Part shown: positions 24,075 to 32,479 of the stretch, piece by piece
Numbering within the stretch: the first letter of the stretch is position 1
Layout of the letters: each line of letters opens with the position of its first letter
Origin: Candidatus Minthosoma equi
GTDB lineage: Bacteria > Bacteroidota > Bacteroidia > Bacteroidales > Bacteroidaceae
Reading direction: 5' to 3'
Length of the DNA: 39,953 nucleotides
NCBI GenBank assembly: GCA_018064885.1
Contig: JAGHUI010000016.1
Coordinates: 1 to 39,953 of the forward strand
Translations under genes and position numbers: made by a program
The notes under the pieces: generated by a model
Told to the model about the DNA's origin: nothing
What the model saw: the letters and a program-made list of their open reading frames with translations, nothing else
Database searches by the model: none

Positions 24075-25961
24075 TTAAAGATTATCTGTCTTTGATGATG
24101 ATTCGTTCACGTTCCAGACACCATTCTGATAGAGAAGGTTATTGTTCTTTATCTCATTGTTATATACAGGAGAGTAAAGACTCTGCATATCAGCAAGCTT
24201 CGACTGGATAGCCTTCTTGTTTGTTGCATACTTGCGGCTGAGAATTTCTACCATCTCCGATGTGTTTCCTCTGCGAAGAGCAAAGCGAACCAAGTCGAAC
24301 CAGCGCTTGCCCTCTGCCACAAACTCACGGCGACGCTCAGCAAGCACCAGCTTCTCCATCTCTGTCTGAGACTCAAAGTTGCCCTCAAACTTGAGAGAGT
24401 CAGTAGCAACGGTGTTGCTTGGAGCATAAGCGTATGGATTAGAACGCTTGAACACCTCACGCACATAGTTGAAGGCAGTCTTCAAATTCTCAGAATCACT
24501 ATAAAGCTGTGACATTGCCTCAGCCTTCATGAGATAGATTTCAGACATACGGTAAACTATCCAGTTGCAGTCGAGCGTTGAAGCAGTGCGGACAACATAT
24601 ACTGGATGATTGTTATTAGCCTCAGTGAACTTAGTATTATCAGTAACATACTGTGAAGGCGTGTTGCTTTGACTAACCTGACGATTCACATACTTGCCAA
24701 TGAGGAAAGAACCCTGATCGGCAGTCCAGACAACATCCTCAAATCTGCGCATATCAGTTCTTGTGAAGATATAAGACGAAGTAGATATATTAGGATTACT
24801 CTCGGCAGACTCCCAAGCAGAAGCAGCACCAGTGAACTCACCAGCCTTCTTGTCCAATCCCATAAAGATTCCTGTGATCATCGAGTTGGCGTATGTGTCA
24901 CCATCCACCTGAAGCTCGAATATTGACTCATCAGAATTGCCTGTTGTGAAGAGCGAAGTGTAAGCAGATTTGTTTGAAGTGAGAGACATGTTCTCTTCGA
25001 GAAGGTCTTCAAGCTCAACCTTCACCTCACCGCCGCCAACATTCTTGCCTGACTCATTGAGTTCCTTGATATACTCCTTAGTTCTCATATCAATAATGAG
25101 ATTGCAGTACTCAACACACTTCTGATAGTCAGACTCGGCAGTTGTGGAATACTCCTCGTGACGATTGGCAAGCTGCCTCTCTGTCATTTCGCCCTGATAG
25201 AAAGATGCGAGTTTAATCTTTGTGAAAGGCTGATTGTTACCAGCCTTGTAGCTGGCACGCCAGAGATAAACATCAGCAAGCAGAGCATAAAGCGCCTTCT
25301 TCGTGATACGTCCCTTGTTGAGCACCCTGTTGCCATAGTCCTCCATAGCATCATTTTTCACAGACTCAAGGTCACTGATGATAGAATCGAGAACGCAAAG
25401 CTGGGTAGATTGAGGAAGACGCAAATCCTCAGAGTCATTATTGTAATCCTTAGTCACATAAGGAATCTCACCGTATGTTCTGAGGAGAAGGAAATGACAG
25501 AAAGCACGCAAAGTCAGCATCTCAGCCTTGATAGGCTTCCAGTCATTCTCAGAGAAAGACTCATCATTCTCAATAACCTCAGGAGCATGAGCAAGCACCT
25601 TATTGCAAAGGTTAATAGAATAATACACAGGAGTCCAGTTGAACTGCCAATAAGTAGGCAGCAGGTTAGCATTCATGATGTTAGCCACCTGACCAGTAGC
25701 AGCAGTAGATGTTGAACGCTCAAAATTATCAGAACGCTCCTCACCCCAGTAAACATATTTACCAAGCATTTCATTAGAGACCAAACTCTTGTAACAGCCA
25801 TTAACAGCATTGTTCAAGTCGTTTTTGTCCTTCCAGAAATCTTCCTCCACAATCTTGTCCGTAGGAGTGACAGTCAGATAATCCTCGCAAGAAGACAAAC
25901 CGAATCCAGCACCCACAAGAGCAAGACCGCAAAAGGCAATATTCTTTATTATTGATTTCAT
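24075..25961 (-). CDS. SusD/RagB-family nutrient-binding lipoprotein (first pair)
   Basis: This SusD homologue has 628 residues, a lipobox GLSSC (Cys25) followed by EDYL and the typical N-terminal pattern EDFWKDKNDLNNAVNGCYKSL. The helical core includes MLTLRAFCHFLLLRTYGEIPYV and LYALLADVYLWRASY. The C-terminal part has VYRMSEIYLMKAEAM and LAERRREFVAEGKRWFDLVRF, among the most conserved SusD signatures. It binds the substrate at the cell surface for its SusC, which ends 12 bp upstream. The size is near normal. No feature reveals the ligand. Confidence 0.96.
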   Translation of the reverse strand: MKSIIKNIAFCGLALVGAGFGLSSCEDYLTVTPTDKIVEEDFWKDKNDLNNAVNGCYKSLVSNEMLGKYVYWGEERSDNFERSTSTAATGQVANIMNANLLPTYWQFNWTPVYYSINLCNKVLAHAPEVIENDESFSENDWKPIKAEMLTLRAFCHFLLLRTYGEIPYVTKDYNNDSEDLRLPQSTQLCVLDSIISDLESVKNDAMEDYGNRVLNKGRITKKALYALLADVYLWRASYKAGNNQPFTKIKLASFYQGEMTERQLANRHEEYSTTAESDYQKCVEYCNLIIDMRTKEYIKELNESGKNVGGGEVKVELEDLLEENMSLTSNKSAYTSLFTTGNSDESIFELQVDGDTYANSMITGIFMGLDKKAGEFTGAASAWESAESNPNISTSSYIFTRTDMRRFEDVVWTADQGSFLIGKYVNRQVSQSNTPSQYVTDNTKFTEANNNHPVYVVRTASTLDCNWIVYRMSEIYLMKAEAMSQLYSDSENLKTAFNYVREVFKRSNPYAYAPSNTVATDSLKFEGNFESQTEMEKLVLAERRREFVAEGKRWFDLVRFALRRGNTSEMVEILSRKYATNKKAIQSKLADMQSLYSPVYNNEIKNNNLLYQNGVWNVNESSSKTDNL

Positions 25962-25973
25962 TAGTTTCAGGTA

Positions 25974-28900
25974 TTAAAATCCAACATTTACACTAAGAGT
26001 GAATGACTTTGCACGCGGAGTCTTGCTCTTATCCTCACAAACGCCCCATGTACCATAAGAAACCTCAGGGTCAACACCAGTGTATTTCGTGAGGCAGAAG
26101 AGGTTGTTTGCTGACAAGTTGAAACGGAGACTCTGCAAGCCCCAATCCTTTACAGTCTTTTGAGGCACTGTGTAAGAGAGCTGAGCGTACTGGAGACGCA
26201 AGAAGTCACCTCTCTCCACATAACGGTCAGATGCAAGAGAATTGTATGAAGCACCGATACGAGAGTTCATTGCTCTTGGAATCTCAGTAACATCACCGTT
26301 CTTGCGCCAGCGCCATGCAACAGCCTGAGACTGGTTGATGTTTGAACGCATGGACTCATTGTTCAAACGCGCAAGGTTAGCAATCTTGTTGCCCCAACGG
26401 TAGTTGAAAGAAAGGTTGAGAGCCCAAGCACCATAGTTGAACTTCAAACCGAAACCACCATTCATCTTAGGGTTAGAATTGCCAAGATAAACGATATCAA
26501 GCTCATTTATCTGACCATCGCTGTTCACATCTTCATAGATAACATCTCCACCCTTGAACTCATAGCCGATACCGCCATAGTTGAAGTACATGTGGAGAGG
26601 GTTACCCTTTGAATCATAAAGAATCTGACCATCAGCATCGCGAGCAACAGGCACAGTAGCATTGTCACCCCTTGCTGCAGCCGCTGCAGCAGTGTTGTCA
26701 CCATAAGTGTTTGCAGAAAGCTCTGTATAACCGCTATGATCATAATCATAAGCATAAACACCCTTATAGTGGAAACCGTAGATAGAACCAACAGCATTAC
26801 CCACCTGAATGCGCTTGAGGTACTCAGCATTGTTGTAAGAATACTCACCGTTCATGCTAGAAAGCACTGACTCATCCATAGAAGTGATTGTGTTGATATT
26901 CTGAGCAACGTTGAAGTTTACCTGCATAGAGAACTTGCCCTTCTTAAGGAACTTGCCTGTGTTCATATACAACTCCCATCCACGGTTGCGCAAACCGCCC
27001 ACATTTCTCTTGGCGAGGTTGCTGTAACCTGTTGAATTTGGAATGCCGACATTAGGCATGAGCAGATTATCTGTCTGCTTGTTGTAGTAGTTGAAATCGA
27101 ACTGGAGCAAATCGTTGAAGAGATTCAAGTTAGCACCAAGGTTCCAAGATGTGACAGTCTCCCACTTGATGTTAGTAAGACGAAGGTTGCCTGCCTGAAT
27201 AGCTGGATACTTGTAAATACCAGAACCATAAACGCCTGCATCATTGTAAGAGTTATACATCAGATACTCCTGACCTGGAGTACGACCAACTCTACCCCAT
27301 GATGGTCGGAAAGCAAGTCTTGAGATAACATTCTCAACATGAAGCTTCTCAAAGAATGGCTCCTGGTTGATGTTCCAAATGAAAGACACACCAGGGAAAG
27401 TTCCCCACTTGCTGCCCTTACCGAACTGTGTAGAACCGTCGCGGCGAACAGTGACAGTGAAAGCATAGCGACCATCGAAGAAACCGAAGTGTCCCATTCC
27501 GAGGAACGCCATATTTCTCCATTCACCAGTACCAGAAGATGTGCTCTGGTTGTAAGCCTCAGCAACAGAAGAGCTGATGCCTGTTGGTGTACCAGTCTTA
27601 GCAATGTACTGAGAAGTGCTGCTACCTGTTGTGAACTCAAACTGACCGAGGAAGTTCATTGTGAAGTTCTCGTTGTTGATATGAGGAATGAAGATGAGCT
27701 TCTCACGGTTGGTGAATGCAAGCGACTTGTATTCGTCGTTTGTTGTCTTGTTCACACCTGCTGACCATGAGTCGGAAGTGAGTGAGTTTGGATAGTATGA
27801 ATTCTCTGACTTGTTGAAGATGTCCATATAAACTTCAGCATTGAGGTTGAGCTGATGAGTGTCAGCATCTTTGCCCATAAGCTTATACTGAAGATTGAAC
27901 TGTGGATTGATTCGGTAAGTTGACTGATTGTTGAATGCCTGATGAGCAATAGCAACAGGGTTACCGAGGCTCTTCATGTCGGAGAGATAGTAAGAGGAGT
28001 AGTTGTTGTCGCCGCCTGCATAAGCCACAGGAGTTGTTGGCAGCATCTTGTAGTAGTCGCCTGTGAGATTGCCAAACTGGTCGTACTCATAGATTGACAT
28101 GTTTGGCATTGCATTATATGCTTTGCCGAGTATGGATGCTGTTGAGCCGCCATCCCAGTTGCGGTGGTTGTCGGTGTAAGCAAGGGCGAAGTTAGTAGAG
28201 AATGTGATACGGTCGGAAACGAAGTAGTCAAGTACGACACGTGTTGTCAACTGATCAAGATTCTGCTTGATGATTGTACCACTCTGGTTTGTATAGTTAC
28301 CTGAGATACGGAATGTAGCCTTTTCACCACCACCAGAGAGCGTGATGCCATACTCGTGCTTTGCGCCAAACTGGTTCACAGCATCTACCCAGTCAGTATT
28401 CTTGTTGAAGTTGTAGTACTGAACAGGATAAGCCTGATCGTAGTTGAGCTCAACCATGTTGGATGTAGCAGTATTCTGCTTTGGATTGAAGTATGCCTCC
28501 TTGAGCATCATGGTGTAGCCGTCACCGCTGAGCATGTTAAGTCCAGATGGCATCCATGAGCCAGAGAACTTATAAGAGAAATTGATCTTTGTCTTTCCTC
28601 TTGCACCACGGCGAGTAGTGATTTCGAGCACACCGTTAGCACCACGAGAACCCCAGATGGCTGTTGATGCAGCATCCTTCAACACCTTGATTTCCTTGAT
28701 GTCTTCTGTGCTGACAGAGAGAAGAGTAGCAAACTGCTCCTCGTTGTCAAGGTCTTCAAAGTCAATGTCTGTGGCATTGTCTGGAAGGTCGAAGATGTTG
28801 CCATCCACAACGATGAGTGGCTCTGCAGAACCATTGATGGTGCTGACACCACGCATACGCATGGATGTACCAGAACCAAGGTTACCTGAGTTGGCAATGA

Positions 28901-29381
28901 TGTCGAGACCTGCGATCTTACCCTGAAGGGCTTCGTCGGCAGATGCGAAGGAAAGACCTTCAACATCGTCCATGCTCATAGTCTGCTGAGCAACAGAAAT
29001 TTCCTTCAATGGGATGGACATACCGTTCTGCTTCACCATTGGCTTTGCCTTTACGACAACTTCGGTGAGCTGAGTGTTGTCCTGCAACTTAATGTTGAAC
29101 TTTGTTGTTGTGCCGATAACCTGACTCCATGTCTTGTAGCCGACGTAGCTGACTACGAGCTTGTCCTTAGGATTCTTGATAACCATGGTGAAGTTACCAT
29201 TGATATCGGTAACGGCAGCTTCGACAATACGGTTGTTGTTGTCTCGCTCAACAACGTTTGCCATCATGATACCGCCAAGATCATCATATACAGTACCTGA
29301 AATACGATGTCCTTGTGCGAATGCTGAACTTACACAGAAGAACAGCACTACGGATGTGAGGATGAATTTAATTCTATTCAT
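25974..29381 (-). CDS. SusC/RagA-family TonB-dependent outer-membrane transporter (first pair)
   Basis: This is a canonical SusC of 1135 residues. A signal peptide (about 1-23, ending AFAQ) precedes a carboxypeptidase-regulatory-like domain (about 27-100, ISGTVYDDLGG) and a TonB-box-like LTEVVVKA (about 105-112). The plug (about 130-265) carries GSAEPLIVVDGN and STAIWGSRGANGVLEITTRRG, and the barrel ends FTLSVNVGF with a terminal aromatic. There is no STN domain. It is more canonical than the second SusC in the operon and the two are clearly not recent duplicates. It lies 20 bp after the large FAS1 gene and 12 bp before its SusD. Confidence 0.97.
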   Translation of the reverse strand: MNRIKFILTSVVLFFCVSSAFAQGHRISGTVYDDLGGIMMANVVERDNNNRIVEAAVTDINGNFTMVIKNPKDKLVVSYVGYKTWSQVIGTTTKFNIKLQDNTQLTEVVVKAKPMVKQNGMSIPLKEISVAQQTMSMDDVEGLSFASADEALQGKIAGLDIIANSGNLGSGTSMRMRGVSTINGSAEPLIVVDGNIFDLPDNATDIDFEDLDNEEQFATLLSVSTEDIKEIKVLKDAASTAIWGSRGANGVLEITTRRGARGKTKINFSYKFSGSWMPSGLNMLSGDGYTMMLKEAYFNPKQNTATSNMVELNYDQAYPVQYYNFNKNTDWVDAVNQFGAKHEYGITLSGGGEKATFRISGNYTNQSGTIIKQNLDQLTTRVVLDYFVSDRITFSTNFALAYTDNHRNWDGGSTASILGKAYNAMPNMSIYEYDQFGNLTGDYYKMLPTTPVAYAGGDNNYSSYYLSDMKSLGNPVAIAHQAFNNQSTYRINPQFNLQYKLMGKDADTHQLNLNAEVYMDIFNKSENSYYPNSLTSDSWSAGVNKTTNDEYKSLAFTNREKLIFIPHINNENFTMNFLGQFEFTTGSSTSQYIAKTGTPTGISSSVAEAYNQSTSSGTGEWRNMAFLGMGHFGFFDGRYAFTVTVRRDGSTQFGKGSKWGTFPGVSFIWNINQEPFFEKLHVENVISRLAFRPSWGRVGRTPGQEYLMYNSYNDAGVYGSGIYKYPAIQAGNLRLTNIKWETVTSWNLGANLNLFNDLLQFDFNYYNKQTDNLLMPNVGIPNSTGYSNLAKRNVGGLRNRGWELYMNTGKFLKKGKFSMQVNFNVAQNINTITSMDESVLSSMNGEYSYNNAEYLKRIQVGNAVGSIYGFHYKGVYAYDYDHSGYTELSANTYGDNTAAAAAARGDNATVPVARDADGQILYDSKGNPLHMYFNYGGIGYEFKGGDVIYEDVNSDGQINELDIVYLGNSNPKMNGGFGLKFNYGAWALNLSFNYRWGNKIANLARLNNESMRSNINQSQAVAWRWRKNGDVTEIPRAMNSRIGASYNSLASDRYVERGDFLRLQYAQLSYTVPQKTVKDWGLQSLRFNLSANNLFCLTKYTGVDPEVSYGTWGVCEDKSKTPRAKSFTLSVNVGF

Positions 29382-29401
29382 ATTGTTCTATGTAAGTTTG
29401 A

Positions 29402-32392
29402 TTATTCTGAAAGTTTATATGATTTGAGATAGTTACGAGCCTTTGCTGCTGATGACCAGTCAGAATCGTAGCGGCCATTAGCGTAAGTCTTGTAATCAAG
29501 AACACCATCAATGCCATGAATTACAGCTGATGAAGAAGATGTGAGTGTGTTCTGGATAGCGGAAGCCTTGCCTGCTGTGATGTAGTCGCGAACAATGATG
29601 TTCTTGTCTGAAGTGATATTGCGAGTGTGACCAGCAACATCCTTTACTGTAAGAGAACCATTGCCATTAGAAGAAACATTCACCTTAATGTAAACACCTG
29701 TCTCAGCATTTACTGTTGCAGTTTCGTAAGGAGTAGTGGCAATAGCAGGAGTGTCGGCAAAGATGCTGTTATCCTGGAAGTGATACTTCACGAAGTTCAC
29801 AATAGCTGTAATCATTGCAAGTGCCTTCGCATTGCGCGCTTCTTCCTGCTCACTTGTGAGGTCTGTCTTCTGGTCGTCATCAAGGTCGAGTTCGAGGAAG
29901 TCACGAACATCCTGCCATGTTGGCAAACCGAGTTTCTCTGCTTCTTCCATTGCACTGTTAGTAGGAACATAGACAGTGTAGTTATAGTTATTGAAGAAAC
30001 GAACATTTGTTGCAGAGTTAACCAAATTACCAGTTACGTGGTCGTAGCAAGGGAGTCCCTTCTGGTCAACGAAAATGTTGTACTTGTTCTGTTCTGATGT
30101 TGTCTTTATGCCAATCTCCTTGAGAACTTCCTGATCTGTCTGGCAAAGCTCAAAGAACTTGCTGAAGTTTGGATTGTTATACATTGCAGAATAAACAGAT
30201 TCGATAGTTGGAACCATTGGCTGGGTGAGCATGTAAGCAAAACCGTTACCGTAGCCAGTACTCTGTTTTGACTTATCGTCAAAGCCGATTACGTCACATT
30301 CCTGCTTGTTATCAATCTGCCATCCCCCCTGTACTGTCATGCCTGTCTTGCGCTTTTCAGCATCTTCAACACGGATAACGGAGTAGTTCTTTGAGATGAA
30401 ATAGTGCTGATTGCACTCAACACCTGTAGAAGTCTCATCAATGCCTGTGCTTTCGCTCTTATCCTCATGGATAATGGTATGAGTCTCAAGCATATCCTTC
30501 AAACGGTTGCCGAAGCAAGTCTCAGAGACATTTTCATTAGAGATAAGGTCTCCAATCTGACCTTGACGTGTTGTGATATCGTAGTTGTACTCGTAGGATG
30601 CCGCCTTAGGTTTCTTGTTCTTATCATCCCATGTATAGAGATAAGCACGTCCCTTGAGCACAGCACCAGAACCGCTGTTTGTCACTTCAGGAGCATAGAA
30701 TGAAAGTGGGTCAACATACCAGAAATTGTCATCATTTGGAACAAAGAATGAGAAACGAGAGCTCATTGCCAAAAGATAAGCATAGTAGCTGGTAGGAATA
30801 CCGCCAAGAGCATCGCTCTGAATTGCCCAGTTGAAAATGCGCTTGTCTGTCTCAACGTATGCTGGCGCAGAAACGGCTGCATATTCGGCAGGAGTTGTAA
30901 CTTCGTTCATGAGGTAGATAACACCGTTGTTGGCAATGAGAGTGCCGAGCACATTGTTACGATGATAATCATTATCCTCATTGAACATAGCATCTTGAGC
31001 AGAGTTCTTGATTGTCTCAAACTTGCTTGGGACAGTATTGTTGAAAGACTCCTTCATAAGGTTATTGAGAAGAGCGCGGATTGTCTGGCGAGGAATCTGG
31101 TCAATAGCCTGATAAACCTTTGTGAGATCTGTCTCATTCTCTGTAATCTTATCTGCGAGATCTGGGGCATATGCTTTCACAAGGAATTTACCACCACCGC
31201 CACCAGTTTCGCCGTCCTTCTTATTATCATCGCCGAAGAAGTATTTCATGAGCATAGCATCCGTTGGACAGAAGATAGCAGCCATATCCTGCTCCTTAGC
31301 CTTGCGGTCATCAGCAGTATATGTGTTCCATCCTGGGTCGAAAGGAAGCGGCTTGTTTGAGCTTGCATCGAACACAGTGTTACCAGATGGGTTGGCAATA
31401 GGCTCTGTACCCTTGTCAGAGTAAAGCGTTGCATTGCCCTGTGAACGCATAGAGAAATATCTCTTCTCGAACACAGAGTCAACGGCATTGCCATAAATTA
31501 GGCGATAGCGCTCTGTAAGGTCTGCATTGTAGAATGGTGCAGAGAAACGGTCGAGCATGTGAGAGAAGATGTTTGTCTTGCCATTTGTACGAAGCACTTC
31601 TGCCATGTTCTGTGGAGTGATGAGAACTTTGTCAAGCACATTCACATAACCATTCTGGCAAGTAACATCCTGCTCAAGCACCTTGCTGTCATAAATAAAA
31701 GCATCCTTCTTGGTTCTTTCGTGACCAGTGATGATGCGGAAATCCTCGTCTGTGATGTTGTAGTTAGCCATCTGGGTAGCGAGGAAGTGAGTCATCATTG
31801 GAGTAGTAGCATCAAGAGCAAGGTAGATACCCTTGTCATTGTTGCGGAAGCGAGCCCAATAATCCTGCTCATCAGCGTTGTAACTGATAGGGAGATCAGC
31901 CGCAAAGAAATGAGTCACAGAGTCAGTGACGTCAGAAGCAGTCTCACGACGGAGACACTGTCCCTTGTTAGGTTCATCGTTAGTACCTGTTCCGGCAGCT
32001 GTAGATGACATCATCTCAAGCAGATAAGCATTATTAACCATTGCGGAGTTCAGAAGCAGTTTCTTCTGAGCCAAAGAAAGCCCATCATAGCTGCGAACAC
32101 CCCAGGCATTGTTAGCGTAGAATTGTGAGAAGGCATCGTCGTTAGCAACGAACAGCGTCTTCGAACCCGTACGTGACAACACCTCTTTGTAGCCAAGATC
32201 GTCAATCAGCTTGACGAAATTCTTGTAATTGCCCTTCGCTTCCAAAGACTCATAGATGCTCTTGCCAAGCCACTCAGGGTCACCATCGTCCCATTTGTAG
32301 TCGTCAGCGCAAGAATAAGTCATTCCGCAAACGGCAATCAGGAAAAATGCTTTCGAAGCATAATCTCCTAATTTACAAAAACGTTTGTTCAT
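29402..32392 (-). CDS. Large four-domain fasciclin (FAS1) lipoprotein
   Basis: This lipoprotein has 996 residues and a lipobox MTYSC (Cys28) followed by ADDYKWDD. Four FAS1-like segments are visible by their H1-type motifs: TLFVANDDAF (about 79), MAAIFCPTDAML (about 370), FSFFVPNDDNF (about 547) and YTVYVPTNSAM (about 840). Matching H2-type motifs include GYVNVLDKVL (about 248), GVIYLMNEVTT (about 490) and IHGIDGVLDY near the end. A glycine run (GGGGG, about 397-401) forms a flexible linker. Its length and beads-on-a-string layout suggest an extended surface adhesin or substrate-capture arm. It lies between the hydrolase gene (87 bp) and the first SusC (20 bp). Confidence 0.87.
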   Translation of the reverse strand: MNKRFCKLGDYASKAFFLIAVCGMTYSCADDYKWDDGDPEWLGKSIYESLEAKGNYKNFVKLIDDLGYKEVLSRTGSKTLFVANDDAFSQFYANNAWGVRSYDGLSLAQKKLLLNSAMVNNAYLLEMMSSTAAGTGTNDEPNKGQCLRRETASDVTDSVTHFFAADLPISYNADEQDYWARFRNNDKGIYLALDATTPMMTHFLATQMANYNITDEDFRIITGHERTKKDAFIYDSKVLEQDVTCQNGYVNVLDKVLITPQNMAEVLRTNGKTNIFSHMLDRFSAPFYNADLTERYRLIYGNAVDSVFEKRYFSMRSQGNATLYSDKGTEPIANPSGNTVFDASSNKPLPFDPGWNTYTADDRKAKEQDMAAIFCPTDAMLMKYFFGDDNKKDGETGGGGGKFLVKAYAPDLADKITENETDLTKVYQAIDQIPRQTIRALLNNLMKESFNNTVPSKFETIKNSAQDAMFNEDNDYHRNNVLGTLIANNGVIYLMNEVTTPAEYAAVSAPAYVETDKRIFNWAIQSDALGGIPTSYYAYLLAMSSRFSFFVPNDDNFWYVDPLSFYAPEVTNSGSGAVLKGRAYLYTWDDKNKKPKAASYEYNYDITTRQGQIGDLISNENVSETCFGNRLKDMLETHTIIHEDKSESTGIDETSTGVECNQHYFISKNYSVIRVEDAEKRKTGMTVQGGWQIDNKQECDVIGFDDKSKQSTGYGNGFAYMLTQPMVPTIESVYSAMYNNPNFSKFFELCQTDQEVLKEIGIKTTSEQNKYNIFVDQKGLPCYDHVTGNLVNSATNVRFFNNYNYTVYVPTNSAMEEAEKLGLPTWQDVRDFLELDLDDDQKTDLTSEQEEARNAKALAMITAIVNFVKYHFQDNSIFADTPAIATTPYETATVNAETGVYIKVNVSSNGNGSLTVKDVAGHTRNITSDKNIIVRDYITAGKASAIQNTLTSSSSAVIHGIDGVLDYKTYANGRYDSDWSSAAKARNYLKSYKLSE

Positions 32393-32479
32393 AAATTGGT
32401 TTTAGTTATTATTAGTTTATTTTGTTTTTTTCTATATATAAATAATGTGTAGTGAACTTTCTACTCCTCAAAACCTCAC

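Noticed and set aside
14485-29381. Recent tandem duplication of a SusCD locus
   Set aside because: The two SusC and two SusD proteins differ greatly in length, N-terminal layout and sequence, and the gene order is mirrored rather than repeated. They are two distinct pairs.
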